Shown here piece after piece: positions 24,204 through 36,878 of a stretch of 64,000 nucleotides of DNA. Each line of letters begins with the position of its first letter. The first letter of the stretch is position 1. The notes below the pieces were generated by a model. That model was not told the origin of the DNA and made no database searches. It was given only the letters and a program-made list of their open reading frames with translations. The translations under genes were made by a program, and so were the position numbers. The DNA comes from Sipunculus nudus (Eukaryota; Annelida; Sipuncula; Golfingiida; Sipunculidae): NCBI GenBank assembly GCA_026874595.1, contig CM049307.1, forward strand, positions 80,576,643 through 80,640,642, read 5' to 3'.

Positions 24204-24440
24204 GGCTTCTGTGGCTCAGGGGTAGAGCATAGAACTCACAGCCGGGAGATAGTGGGTTTGAATCTCAGCCGAAGAGGTGAGATTTTTCACGAGCGGCCCC
24301 CACCCAGGGTGAGCGCTCTGTAGGCTTAATGGGAAGGCCGAACCGGTGTGTTTCACTCACAAACGGTGTGTGCCTTAGGGGGTTCCTTGGTGGTTTAACC
24401 CAGCAATGGGGACAATAAATGGGGCCTGCAGGTGCAGCAG
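24204..24440 (+). mobile_element. tRNA-derived SINE, copy A
   Basis: The first 70 bp form a tRNA-like head: box A TGGCTCAGGGGTAGAGC and box B GGGTTTGAATC, ending with AGCC that complements the starting GGCT. A non-tRNA body follows (GTGAGCGCTCTGTAGGCTTA, CAAACGGTGTGTGCC) with an AATAAA-containing tail near 24415. Internal pol III boxes plus an unrelated body define a SINE rather than a tRNA gene. The 3' boundary is approximate. It was present before the segmental duplication. Confidence 0.75.
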
Positions 24441-25234
24441 TCACTGGGCCTTGTTAACACCAGGATATTAAATGAAAGGTAGCATGTGATAATGCCCTGA
24501 ACAGCATGTTATCCGAAACTGGAATCGAATTCTGCAGATGTATATATATACTTAGAGTTGAGCTAGCATTGAAAATGGAGGGGGTTTACCTCCAACCCAA
24601 AACAATATTAAAAAAATGGCAATGGACCTCCACAGGGTAAAAAAATAGCTGCATGTCTCAGATGGAAAAGGAGCTTTTGAATTATAAACATATGATGGTG
24701 ATCAAGATCACCTCAAAACTTTAATGGTGGTGTTACAAAATCTGTTTATAACTTTGTGCATAAAATTGTACTAGACAAACCAAAAATAATATACCTCTCA
24801 CCTCCTTTAATAGGTATAATTAGTGACCTGTGGAGACTATGAGTGGTTAGCGTGGATGCTGACTGCAAAAAAAAAAAAATATTGAAAAAATGAAATCATA
24901 ATTAATAATACCCCTTTATCTTAAATCACCTGTATTTTTATCTGTACAAAAAAAATATAATTAACAAACCATAGAATTTGTTTGTTGTCGAACATGTATT
25001 GAATCAAGCAACACCATTATGTGGAACACATTTTGTGTTTGTGGCTGCTATTGCTAATTTTTGTAGGGCAACTAAAAATTCATGTAGGGTAAGTAAAAGC
25101 TATATGTTACTTGCTTGACTGGGCAAGTACTTCCAAATGTTTATGTCGAGCCCTGCATATAATTTTGAATCTATTTGATGAAGTTTATCAATTAAACTAA
25201 ACTATATGTACAACGTGTATTTTCTCTATTTCAG

Positions 25235-25416
25235 GCCGGAAAGGTCCACTTTGGCTACATCTATGGAATCGGAGTGGTCTGCTGCCTGGGCCATGTACGC
25301 TCTGCTCAAGTTGATGAGTTAGGCTCAGGTCTCTGCAGGCTGCATCGTCAGCACACTTGGCCAATGTCTCCTTCCCATGGTCTCTTGTCATTCACAACTG
25401 TACTCATTTCGCTCCG
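25235..25416 (+). CDS. Candidate spliced exon of unknown product, copy A
   Basis: A 182-bp segment has a textbook acceptor (TTTTCTCTATTTCAG) and donor (CTCCG|GTAAGT) and higher GC than its surroundings. One frame is open throughout (AGKVHFGYIYGIGVVCCLGH and on); the other two contain stops. No family was recognised. It could be an upstream exon of the kringle gene 2.7 kb downstream in the same orientation, an exon of another gene, or part of a non-coding RNA. It is almost identical in copy B. Confidence 0.4.
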
Positions 25417-28095
25417 GTAAGTGTAGTTCACAAAAATTGACTAGTTCTTGAATGTTTTTTTGATTGTGTATTATTACTGAATTAATGATATTACCCAAAT
25501 GTCTTGGCTGCATTTTTAATTTTGTTTTCTCCATGTAATTCTGATAAGGATAGGTCCTTCACTTCTCTGTGTTGCACTGTCTATTGAAATAGGGTGTAGG
25601 TATCGATTGGATAAGCATGATATAGTATTATAATGCTTTCTGGATTCCAGGTTTAGGATTAATACAGCAGTCATAACCAGTGAATTTACATCGTCATTAT
25701 TGTTAGGCGTTAGAGTGAATCTCTAAAACTCTAATGGAATATTTCACCAATTTGCTTTTTGATTCTCAGGAGGTTTTGAACAATGGGACCATCCCTACAC
25801 AATAAAATGCCTAAACCTCTATGTCCTCTGCCATTTGTTATGTATTATTGAACATTGAGAAGTTCAGCAAAGACATAGACTAACTAGTTCCATAGATGAT
25901 ATTTTTATATCAATTTTCAAATCACTGAAATTAACTCAGGAAAGAATGTCTGGCCAAAAGCTGATTGTGGTGTTGGCAACTGTATCTTAAATAATTATTC
26001 AGGCCAAAGCCAAACTTATTCTGTCGGCTCAGGGACCGAAAATCATCGCAGCAAGCATTCTACGTGACCATTCAAACAACATAAATTTAATCCATGCTCA
26101 GTGATAACTTTATTAAATAAAATTCTACGTGATTAATACCTGTTATGACTTCTCTAAAGATACAGAGGCAAGAGCAGTAATCAACAACTTTAATAATTAA
26201 GACTTTATGCTCATGAAAAAAAGTGATCCATGAAAAATAGGACAAATTTCAGGTTCACAGTTGTTTTGTTGTAGTGTGGCATTGTTTATTAGTTAGTGTA
26301 GGTAGTGTCATTAAGGCAAAAGACCGTACTTTCTTTTAAAATGTTATTTAATAACATATTTTATTCAGAATAGGTCAACCTCTCTACCTTCTGGGAAATA
26401 ATATATATAAATATGTGAAATGAAAATGAAAATGAAAGTGAAATGAAAATGAGCGAAGATGTTATCAAATGAAATTTAAGGATAAAGATTATAATTTAAC
26501 TGTTGATGGTGCTGATACCATAGATTAACCTTTAAATCAACTGAAAATGAATTGGTCAAAATAATTTTTAACATAAACTTTATAAATACTCCAATTTTAG
26601 ACTATTTTGTTTCAGATATTGTACAATTTTGCCTGGAAAAACAAAAATGAAAGAAATTTCAGGGCAGGGGGTATTGGTGTTAGTGTCACATTTTCTTCAT
26701 TATATTGAGGAAAGTCAAAAGCATGCCAACTTTAGGCTTAAATGTTGTATATTCACCAGATTTGTTTGCTTCTAAGCTCTGTGTGTAAATTGATTAATCA
26801 GTTTGATACATTATTTGTCAGGATTATCTAATTTTGTTAATATAAACAGATATTTAACATCTTATATAATCAACTGATTACAGCAAAATAAAGTAAGACT
26901 TGTCTGAAATATGTTAGGATGCAGCATATTGGAGTGACCTCTGGTGGAAGTAACTTGCACTTGTCACAAATGTAGTTAACCAAGTCTACACTAGAGGTCT
27001 GTCTCTTCTGAAATCAAATTTAAACTTCTGACATGAGAATATTGCCTCTCATTAACTTCAGTGTGGAACACGGCATCTAGTTGTGAAGAATTTGTCCAAA
27101 CATATAAAGTTCATGTGTTTGGGTAAATACAGGAAAAATAAACAAAATAACGCAGTCATTACTAATAGTTAAAAGCATGCATCCCCTGTATTTTGCCACA
27201 AGATATTTTTTATGTAAACTTGTAATATCACTATGGGCAGCACCTGATCAACTGTTTATTTGAGTCCACAGGAGAAGCCACACGCAGTTCATGCAATGGG
27301 ACTTAAGAAACTTAAGATGTAGTGCTAAACATGCTGTACAATTGTATTTCATTAAGCAGGGAAATGAGTGATTTGTGTGGACCAAATATCAGAGACGAAA
27401 ATAACTGTGCCCATATCGTCCTTAATATAACATCCTTTGTTTATACTTAGATTGTTACCAGTTAAATACATCAACTTACATCTAAGAAAATGAGATAAAT
27501 GATGTGACACTGCTGTCTCAAAATGCAGGTTCAAATGCTTAAAATTATATGTGAAATATGTTTTGTCCTGGAACTTGGTATGCTCATTGGTGACGTATAC
27601 CGTATTTCTTCTTTATTTAAAACCGCGGTTTAAAATGGAAACTCGAAACTAGGTGTTTATTCTTAACATGCACAGTGTGGTCTTAAAAGTGGGCAAATAA
27701 ATATATTTCAATAATAGATAATTTCCATGAGCATGGGCAATGCGTGTAATGCACGAGGGTCGCCTGCTGTGTCCGTGTCCAGTGGGCCAGCATTGCCGGT
27801 ATTGTGAACGAAATGAGATTAATACTACATCAGCTTTTAGGACACAGCAGGCTTCCTGTCCTTGTTATTATTGATATAAAATATCTTGCATTATTTATAT
27901 AACAGACCCGAATACTTAGGGCCAATCGTTGCCATAACCTTTTTTTTCACTTAAACTACACCGCCGATAAGGTTCTGACCGAAATTCTGATCACTAAAGA
28001 ATATATTAAACTGTCGCCTCAAAATGTATCTGGTATCTCCTGCCTTAATAAAATATTGATAACAGATATTGCTCAATATGAACATATTCTATTAG

Positions 28096-28350
28096 GATGT
28101 CAGGCAACCAGCCGAGGATACGAGTATGCAGGGAAATTAAACAAGACTGTAGTGGGGTCATACTTATGAAGTGGACAGATGCGCTCCCTGCAGGGGACTA
28201 CAGGCTTGCATCTCGATTGTACCCTGATGCCAGTGCCGAGGAAGCTGCTAATTACTGCTGGAATCCTAGCGGCTCCCCTTCTGGTCCTTGGTGCTTTACC
28301 AGAGGGAACAGTTATACCACAGACATCCAATGAAACACACACACGATGTG
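28096..28350 (+). pseudogene. Kringle-domain exon with a frame break, copy A
   Basis: The exon lies between TATTAG and ATGTG|GTAAGG (255 nt). Frame 1 opens with GCQATSRGYEYAGKLNKTVV, the start of a kringle (first Cys, GYEYAG, NKT), then meets a stop. A second frame continues with KWTDALPAGDYRLASRLYPD and NYCWNPSGSPSGPWCFT, the kringle signature 'NYCxNPxGxPxGPWC(Y/F)T'. The frames join only with a shift just before KWTDA, where the second kringle cysteine should be. The expected C-terminal CDxPxC is also not in frame. Kringles are disulphide-bonded binding modules of secreted proteases and receptors. The same shift occurs in copy B, so the damage predates the duplication. A noncanonical but expressed domain is less likely. 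Confidence 0.75.
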
Positions 28351-28879
28351 GTAAGGATCATAAAAAGCATGCCTTTTATCAACCAGGTCATGTCATACCC
28401 TTTACCTGTCAAACCTAACACCATGGGGATAATGTATGTTTTTTGTATTCTTCTAGAGAGTTGGGCCGTATGGTCCAGTTCTAAGACTGGCAACAAAATA
28501 AAAATGACAGGCCTGTCAAACTTTAATACCTTTATGTTACCTTGATCCATTGCCATGCTGTGCTTTGGCTTAAGAAACAGTTTAAGTTCAATGGGTTTTG
28601 GTGCAGAGATCACCAGACGGTGTACATAGCATATACTCGAAGACTAAAGTGGAAAGGTTGGGTACATGTGCTTCTGGTTTCCCGGATTGAATGGGATAAA
28701 AAGGGAATCTGGTCAACTCACATTTTGTTAACTCCTAGTCGATATACCTATTTATATATCGCTGCTGTTCCTTGCTTAAATCTCCGCTGGAGCTGCCCAG
28801 TTCACAACTAATTAATAAATCTCAAGGGCCTCCTACAAGGACGTTGGCATGGCTGGTTATGAAAATCTTTAGGAATCTT

Positions 28880-28883
<4 letters not shown>

Positions 28884-28929
<46 letters not shown>
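28884..28929. repeat. (AT)n microsatellite at the 3' end of the copy A LINE
   Basis: About 46 bp of alternating AT, directly beyond the 3' side of the minus-strand LINE fragment. Confidence 0.9.
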
Positions 28930-28931
<2 letters not shown>

Positions 28932-28979
28932 AGTTATTGAATATATTTGAATTAAATTGTACCTTAACTGGAATGTAAG

Positions 28980-30254
28980 GCAGAAGGCAAGAAGATATTG
29001 TGAATACTCAGTAAACCAACGTCACACCCGCCACCGTGTCTCAGGTTCCGAACGAGGATGCCTTACCGAATATAAACAGAGGAAGAGAAATATTTTATTA
29101 GACATAAATGTAATGCATTGCAAAATTTATATTCAAATTATCAGTTATTTCTTTATTTTATATTTATGCAAGACTTATGTCATAGTGTGTCCTATCAATT
29201 TGATGAAATTCTATCATTTAACTTTGAATTTTATTAGTTTTGCTCATATTTGATTAACTTTTAGTACTGATATAACCGTTTGTTTTCTATTTTGATATGT
29301 CTTGAGAAATTCTTGTGTTACAAAGGTAACAGTTCATTTATGACATTTATCTTAATATGTTTTTATAAAATATTGTTTGTGTACCAAATGAAGCCTTGAC
29401 TGTTCGTGAAATATCAGTTATTTGGTCGGTCTTATTTATGATTTTTATGTTAACGAGACTGTTTTCAATCATCTAAGTTCTGGTTTTATTTGTAAATCGT
29501 ATGATTTGAGAATTGTGATATTTAGTCTGAAAATGTCATTTGTTTAAAGTTGTTAAGATTTGGAAAACGGTTCAGTGTGGGCATTGTATTTGTAATATTT
29601 CTTATAGCTTTTAGGGGGTTTGTCTAATCTATTTATTTCAAAGCTGCATACAAGTATTCCATAGCTTATATGGGATGAGTGTATTACAAAGAATCTGTCA
29701 TGTATGCCCTGGTAGAAAATGTTTTTTTATTTAATCATTTTCCAAATGTATGTTTAATGTTTAGCAAATTTGTTTGTGCGAGTTTGTCATTCCATATGAT
29801 CATCCAATGTTATGCTACGAAAGAGACCTCTGAAGGTGATTATATATTTTAAGTTCAAGGGTTTTGTCTTATATGTACTTATTTTATTTGTGAAATGTAA
29901 TTAATTTTGTATTGTTTGCATTTAATTGTTTTTGCATTTAACAAGTTATGTACATTGTTTGATTCATTGTTGATGTCGTCATAGTCTTTTTGTTCATTGT
30001 AATTTGTTAAGGGGTTGCATAGTGTTGTATAATCTGCATATAGAATAAACTTAAAGAAATTACTTCAGTGTTGAATGTCATTCCTGTGTATCAGATGCAG
30101 TAAGGGAAGTAAAATCAATTCTTGTGGTACCCAGTTAATTATTGTAAATTTGACGCACTTGTGATCTCTAAATACAACAAATCGTTTCCCCCAACGTAGT
30201 GTTTTTCATGGATACCAAACAGATCAAGTGTTTGTAAACTTTGTCATGATATAA
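28980..30254 (-). mobile_element. Decayed LINE reverse transcriptase, copy A
   Basis: On the minus strand the RT core is readable across stops: RDHKCVKFT, then NWVPQ...LLPLLHL, then FKFILYADYTTLCNPLT at about 30010-30050, then thumb and C-terminal pieces (WKMIK, HFLPGHT, HPI*AMEYMYAALK). The 'VPQGS-x-L-PLL ... YADD' order marks a non-LTR reverse transcriptase of the jockey/CR1/RTE-like group. In this copy the second catalytic Asp of YADD is Tyr; copy B keeps YADD. Many stops and frameshifts make it dead. Confidence 0.75.
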
Positions 30255-30439
30255 GTGTTTACTCTGATTTCGGATCCCATTTTCAAGATGAGTTGAGAAA
30301 CAAATCTTCTGAAAGTTTTTCCATTTTGTTGCCTTTGTTTGAAGTTTGTATATCTGAAAATAAAAATAAATAACTCCAAGCATGTACATGTATAGCTACT
30401 ATACTCTACAAAGTATACTTTATCCATGGTTCTGTCTTA

Positions 30440-31396
30440 ATTATATTTGCTCTAATTTTAACCTCCTTATTTACCTCTAGGGTACATTTGATTGGAAAAT
30501 GATCAGATGCATCAAAAATTCAATACAGAGAATGTTTTGATGATATTAAAATGTTCACTGCTGATAATGATATTGTCAACAACACTTTGTCCTGTACTTG
30601 TTACACAAGTGTATTCTCCTGATAAATCAGGAGCAGTTATGCCATTCAATACATGTATATTAAAACTACAGCACAGATGCTGTACAGAATAACCAATTTT
30701 TTTAATTTTGCAATCTTTGGATTCATTAGACACATTAAATGTATCATTTGGATAAGCATCCTGTATTCCAACATAATCTAGCTCATCATATTCAATAAAA
30801 TCATTCAAGTTTCCAATCCTTGCATTAAAGTCACCCAACAATATGAAACATAACTCATCATAGTGAGATGCAATATCTATCAAAATATTCTCGAGCCTTA
30901 ATATACCATCAGAATCACCAATATCATTGTATAAAGGTGAACTTTCTGGAGCCACATAGGTACATAACATTAAAATGTCCTTGTGAGAGTTGAAGGGCAT
31001 CCCATCAACAATAAGTGCAATTATATCAGTGTACTTGTGTATATTATTAATTCTTATATTACAATCTTTTCTTATACAAAACCGGACTCCCCATCTAGAC
31101 ATATTGCCTCTTGAAATCCCATAACAGTTAAAGTCTTGAAAATAATCACAGAACTCAGTAGGATATTTTGCCCAGGTTTCTACTATACAAAGTATTTCAC
31201 ACTCTTCCATTAGCTGTATGAATCCAGGTACATGCAATTTAGATTTTAATCCCCTTGCATTCCAACATATAATATGTAAATTATTGTTAGTATTTTCAAA
31301 AGTGCTGTTATTGGTAACTGAAGAAAGAGAATTTGGTGTTAGTGGTGAACTAACCTGTTCCTGTGGTGCAAGTGCAGTTTGAATGTTACTAGTCAA
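30440..31396 (-). pseudogene. LINE apurinic-like endonuclease domain (inverted part)
   Basis: The minus strand has a long open frame of 294 codons: LHIICWNARGLKSK (endonuclease motif I, N in WNARG), EILCIVETW (catalytic Glu), MLCTYVAPES, FILLGDFNAR (catalytic D/N), and after one stop DASDHFPIKC (about 30480-30510; the conserved S-D-H). This is the complete AP-endonuclease fold of a non-LTR retrotransposon, which nicks the target for reverse transcription. It was truncated by the insertion event and is not expected to work alone. Confidence 0.88.
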
Positions 31397-31537
31397 AACA
31401 CATGGTGCTGTTAGTTGACCATCATCAATATGTTGGATGCAAGTACAATCATCATCTGCAACAGAACAAAATACATGATAACCAAGCCTGTTTTCATATA
31501 TTTCTGAGATTAAAGAAAATTGACCCTGGCCACACCC

Positions 31538-31915
31538 CTATTCACGATATGCTGAATGTGTAATCATAACCTTCGAGTTAGTTTTAGCATCCCACTTAAA
31601 CATCTGCCCTTTAATGTTCAGTTTGTCAAAAGTCAGGTATGCTTCCTTGTTTGCTTCTCTAGCTTGCAGCATAAAGGGAATCAGATTCCTTCTAGCCTCT
31701 CTAACCAAATCACTATAATCATGGGAGACCTTGATATCACTTTCCTTTAATGACTGCCTAGCCTGTAATAACACTTCTTCTTTGTCGTTAAACTTTGTAA
31801 ATTTAACAATTATAGGCCTAGGTTTACCATTCCTATTTCTAACTGGAAGTCTATGTGCTCTGTCTATACCTAATTCTGCATCTGTATCACAGACAATACC
31901 CATTTTCTCTTTCAT
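31538..31915 (-). pseudogene. LINE ORF1-type nucleic-acid-binding fragment
   Basis: The 125-residue minus-strand frame reads ...DRAHRLPVRNRNGKPRPIIV, KFTKFNDKEEVL, SDIKVSHDYSDLVREARRNL and ends after HSAYRE. 'I(D/E)RAHR(L/V)...PRPIIVKF...D(Y/F)...' is the C-terminal half of L1-type ORF1 proteins (RNA chaperone). It is upstream of the endonuclease frame on the same strand, as in an intact element. The N-terminal coiled coil is cut off at the inversion point. Confidence 0.8.
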
Positions 31916-31925
31916 TACAGATCTA

Positions 31926-32495
31926 ATAATAACTTGGGCAACTCATATAAGAATATTATTGTTTAAAACAGGCTTTGGTTATGTTTGGTTAGCACAGTCT
32001 GTGGGAAATAGCAACATTTAAATAACAAATTTCAAAGAGAGACTAAAGGATATAGCAATGCAAGAATGGCAAGAAGATATAACCTTATGTAATAAGTTGG
32101 ATTTCTATGGGTCTCTTAAATCAATGCTGACAGTAGAGAAGTATATTTCATGTGTTCCTAACAAATGTCATAGACAGACACTTGCCAAATTACGATGTTC
32201 AAATCACAAATTATCCATTGAAACTGGCAAACATCAGGGAATAGCAAAAGAAGAAAGAATTTGTATGTATTGTTTTAATAGAGGATTTAATGTATTAGAA
32301 GATGAAAGTCACTTCATGCTTGAATGTCCTATGTATGTAGATCTGAGGGTTAAGTACTTAAGAGCTGACTTACTAGAACCAAATGAACACAATTTAAAGA
32401 AACTTTTTAATTTAAATGAACCATGTGAGATAGCTAGTGTTGCAGCATTTGTATATCATTCATTTAGAAGGAGAGAACAATCATTGGGTAATTAA
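31926..32495 (+). pseudogene. LINE ORF2 C-terminal fragment with CCHC-type cluster
   Basis: Plus strand, open at least over 32058-32495: TGFGYVWLAQSVGN, LKSMLTVEKYISCVPNKCHR, then CMYCFNRGFNVLEDESHFML ending in EC (Cys-x2-Cys...His-x4-Cys, a C-terminal zinc-binding cluster of non-LTR ORF2 proteins), then stop. It matches the damaged plus-strand fragment 43430-44120 (FGYVWMNLEVGD; CKFCINHGFNLIEDE), so both belong to one LINE family. Confidence 0.8.
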
Positions 32496-35400
32496 TGTAT
32501 AAAGTGTTAACCTTGAACCATTGATGGCAGATTAATAACCTGATTTATAATTGGATATTTTTATTTTATTATTTGTTCATGTTTTGTTAAAATGACAATT
32601 TGATATTTATAGTCTATTACTATGTTAATGTTCCTTTTTTTTGGGAACTTTAGGCCTGAGGCCTTTTCCTGAATAAACTTATTGAGATAAGTGAGATATA
32701 ATGCGCGACTCCCCAGTTTTTCTATTTTCTTATTGTTACTAAAAAAAACAATTTAACAGCTACGACAGATATTGTGCGTGTCTCTCCAGTTTTTCTACTT
32801 TGCTATTGTAATGAAAACAAGGTTACAGCTACGTGAGATATAATGCGCGATTCTCCAGTTTTCCTATAGTCTTATTGTTATGAAAACAAAGCTGCAGCTA
32901 TGTGAGATATGTTACATTACCCTTATGTCTTGATAATCCTTTACTTATCATCATCTAGTGGAGTTCTTAAATCATGATGCATCAATAATGGCCTTGGTTA
33001 TCAGTATGGATATTTTAAACCGCATCTACAACTTAAAGTAATTACTTAAAGTAGATACTTCTCAGATCCGTTGCAAGGCCACAAAGGTATGTTAGGAGCA
33101 TATTTAAGAAGATGCCAAGCATAACGCAGCTGAAACACAGCTCTCCTTCATCTCACTATTTTTACCTTTACACTGATCAGTTGTCTTTTATAGTATGGCT
33201 CTTAATACGAAGCAATGCCTGGAAAAAACAGTTTAAGGTTATCATAGCTGTAATATTTATAAGCTTGTTTTTAATAAAATGGGGTATGACAGTATATTTC
33301 CATGGGTAATCTTTTTTAGAAGTGGGGTTCTGTGAAATATTTAACTTCTGAATTGGCGCCCGCCTTATTTTGATATATATATATATATATAACAGCGATA
33401 ATGAGAATTTATGATAAACTAGAAATCTTCATTCTAAAGAATGCAAGCAGGAGAGTGGGAATGGTAGCTTGGTGACATGTATATAAATAACAAAATCACA
33501 GCACTGGGGCATGTTGTCTCCTTTCTCCAAGCAGAGACGAAATGGGAGAGAACAAATCCATAAACTGTCATCACTGAGTGGAGGTGTGAGACTTGGAACT
33601 GGTCAGACAGTCTCGCTTTAGATCTTTACAATGGAAGATAAAAAGACGTAGATTTTAATTAGTTATGGATGCTCATGCTGAGTAAGGGTGCTTATTTGTA
33701 CAAACCATTCATGTTACAAACAAATCAACACTCGTAACCACATACTGAGGGTGTGAAGCATGGAAAACTCTTCACATCTATGATTTCTATTGCCATGAAA
33801 TTAAATAAAGTTTTCTCTGTCTAGCGAGTACATTTGCTAAATGACAGGCTCCTACAGTTTGAAAATCTACAAAAGGGCATAACATAAATGTCATTTAGCA
33901 TTTTATAAAGATTAATGTAATATACAATTAAGTAAACGAGGGAAATGTTTGCTGTTAAGATATTCTGTGAAGTGACAAATTATATTTATGGTTCGAAATT
34001 TTCCACAAGCATTAAGATATCAGATACAAGACAGAGGCTTTGACTGGCCCCTTGCTGTGTTATAGTCCATATCATTATCTATCTTCACGTTTTTTGGGGA
34101 AAATATCTATTACAAATAAAATGTTAAAATTATTCATGATTCAAAGGTTGTAGGATCCATTCTGCTGCAGGCCTGAGTGAAAAATAATGTCAAACAACTG
34201 ATTTTATACTTGTAAGACATAAATGGTCTAAAATGTGACAAAAAAAGTTTGCACTGTTAAATGTGTTATATTTACCAATTAAGAACTGAGAAACAAACCT
34301 GCTGTTTGAGATAATGATGTTATTTTCCCTACAAAGCCCTCTCTTGACCATATTTATAGAAATTCTTCCATGTAGTAAGGTTGTGTCCAGCTCTGCATTA
34401 GTTTAAGTTATCACCCATGTTTGATCAACGTAAATAATGCAATAGACCCCTAAAGTAAATACTTGTTTTTACTTCTTATAACATATAACTTAACACAAAG
34501 TTGGCAGAACAATGTATATAACTTGAGGCTGAATTGATTTTTTTTAATATTCTGTAATCTGCTATTACACAAAAGGAAACAATTATAGACACACGGCTGG
34601 GATCGACTTTAGGTAGGGTATAATTTTTCTTTTATTATTTGAGTTTAACGCAGCAAGGTATTTAGTTACATAACTTGTTCAAATGCTAAAGTAATTAAAT
34701 GATCAAATGTATTATTACAAATCACCTATAAAATGAAATTCTTTAGTTATAATGGATGTCTTAAGTAACAAATACAATATGTAAATAGCATATACATGCA
34801 TAGGGAATCAGAAACTGCAGAAAAATATGGAATCATGCAGTGTGTTCCTATGACCTTTATTAGGTGAGATCTCGAGTATATGGATGCCCACTTGACCGTT
34901 ACAGATGAAGGCCTAATTCAGTGTCAGTGATCCCTGCACTCACATGAAGAGTGCTGACATTTTCGCTGGGCCGAGCGCTCCCCGGACACCTGTGTGTAGT
35001 ACTGATATTTTGGACCCGCTCGCCATATTCACAGAGCAGGTGTAAAAAGATTCAACCGATGAACCGTCATATAAGCATTACCATAAACATTCCAAATCAA
35101 GACCATAGATTTCAGTATTACCGTAAAGAATGTAATTATGAGGTTAATAAAAAGGTCACTCCTTGTCAGCCCAGTCCTTCTTTAAGATCTTTTATACATA
35201 TTGCATCACATATATCAATCCCGATCAAACCTTCCAGTGTTCTTCACAGTGTCAGGGTGCACCAAAACAGTGCATAGCTGAGCTCTAAAATAAAGCTGGT
35301 CACTAATACCAGTGAATAGCCCTGGCTTTTGATAGTGACACAGACATTGCCCTACTCACAATGGCATAGAACACCTTGAATTAAATAAAAACCACTATTG

Positions 35401-35684
35401 ATTCAGATTACGTCAAATATTTTATCAGAATCAGTTCAAATTAACCAGCAAACCAAGGGGCAAGAAAAACATAAAACCTGACCGCCTGGCGGAGGTATTA
35501 TTATTGGGAACATTAGGATCATTCCTTGTTCAGAAATTTGTGATTCAATCATCATTATTGATTTTAAATGTAATATGAAAGTGGTCACAGGCAAAAAAAA
35601 ACTACACAGCAACACAGGGAAGGAATGTCTCCATTCAACAAATCCATATAAGGGTTATTTGACTATAACAATAACTCTGGAACC

Positions 35685-35919
35685 GGCTTCTGTGGCTCAG
35701 GTGTAGACCATAGAACTCACAGCCGGGAGATAGTGGGTTCGAATCTCAGCCGAAGAGGTGAGATTTTTCACGAGCGGCCCCCACCCAGGGTGAGCGCTCT
35801 GTAGGCTTAATGGGAAGGCCGAACCGGTGTGTTTCACTCACAAACGGTGTGTGCCTTAGGGGGTCCCTTGGTGGTATGACCCAGCAATGGGGACAATAAA
35901 TGGGGCCTGCAGGTGCAGT
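35685..35919 (+). mobile_element. tRNA-derived SINE, copy B
   Basis: Duplicate of 24204-24440. Box B reads GGGTTCGAATC, closer to the tRNA consensus than copy A, while box A is damaged (GGTGTAGACC for GGGGTAGAGC). Confidence 0.75.
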
Positions 35920-36696
35920 AGTCACTAGGCCTGGTTAACACCAGGATATAAAATGAAAGGTAGCATGTGATAATGCCCTGAACATCATGTAATCCGAAAC
36001 TGGAATCGAGTTCTGCAGATGTATATATACTTAGAGTAGAGCTAGCATTAAAAATGGAGGGGGTTACCGCCAACCCAAAACAATATTAAAAAAATGGCAA
36101 TGGACCTCCACAGGGTAAAAAAATAGCTGCATGTCTCAGATGGAAAAGAAGCTTTTGAATGATGGTGATCGAGATTACCTCAAAACTTTAATGGTGGTGT
36201 TACAAAATCTGTTTATAACTTTGTGCATAAAATTGTACTAGACAAACCAAAAATAATATACCTCTCAACTCCTTTAATAGGTATAATTAGTGACCTATGG
36301 AGACTATGAGTGGTGAGCGTGGATGCTGACTGCAAAAAAAATTATTGAAAAAATGAAATCATAATTAATAATACCCCTTTATGTTAAATCACCTGTATTT
36401 TTATCTGTACAAAAAAAATATAATTAACAAACCATAGAATTTGTTGTTGTCGAACATGTATTGAATCAAGCAACACCATTATGTGGAACACATTTTGTGT
36501 TTGTGGCTGCTATTGCTAATTTTTGTAGGGCAACTAAAAATTCATGTAGGGTAAGTAAAAGCTATATGTTACTTGCTTGACTGGGCAAGTACTTCCAAAT
36601 GTTTATGTCGAGCCCTGCATATAATTTTGAATCTATTTGATGAAGTTTATCAATTAAACTAAATTATATGTACAACGTGTATTTTCTCTATTTCAG

Positions 36697-36878
36697 GCCG
36701 GAAAGGTCCACTTTGGCTACATCTATGGAATCGGAGTGGTCTGCTGCCTGGGCCATGTACGCTCTGCTCAAGTTGATGAGTTAGGCTCAGGTCTCTGCAG
36801 GCTGCATCGTCAGCACACTTGGCCAATGTCTCCTTCCCATGGTCTCTTGTCATTCACAGCTGTACTCATTTCGCTCCG
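36697..36878 (+). CDS. Candidate spliced exon of unknown product, copy B
   Basis: Duplicate of 25235-25416 with about one base difference (a conservative change near the 3' end), both splice sites intact and the same open frame. The exon appears less diverged than the flanking introns. Confidence 0.4.

Larger units (their letters stand above)
21209..30275. repeat. Large segmental duplication, copy A
   Basis: About 9.07 kb that aligns nearly base for base with 32690-41919, with a few percent substitutions and small indels (offset drifting from 11481 to 11445). Content in order: tandem-array tail, non-coding DNA, tRNA-derived SINE, spliced exon of unknown product, kringle exon, (AT)n tract, minus-strand LINE fragment. 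Relative to copy B it lacks about 200 bp of the LINE (join at about 30254). Confidence 0.93.
30276..32689. mobile_element. 5'-inverted (twin-primed) LINE insertion at the duplication junction
   Basis: About 2.4 kb of LINE in two opposite-facing parts. 30276-31920 on the minus strand holds an ORF1 piece and the endonuclease; 31921-32689 on the plus strand holds the ORF2 C-terminus and 3' end, finishing with GGCCTTTTCCTGAATAAAC and ATTGAGATAAG. A sense 3' end joined to an inverted 5' part, with the middle (the reverse transcriptase) missing, is the structure made by twin priming during target-primed reverse transcription. It occupies exactly the gap between copies A and B. Confidence 0.8.

Noticed and set aside
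24204-24275. tRNA gene
   Set aside because: Boxes A and B are present but the cloverleaf is imperfect and a long unrelated body follows; a tRNA-derived SINE fits better.
25197-25391. Minus-strand 64-residue frame overlapping the candidate exon
   Set aside because: The splice signals support the plus strand; the minus frame runs through the acceptor.
26410-26455. GAAA-rich run resembling interferon-response elements (also in copy B near 37890)
   Set aside because: A short (GAAAAT)n-like simple repeat; no gene nearby to regulate.
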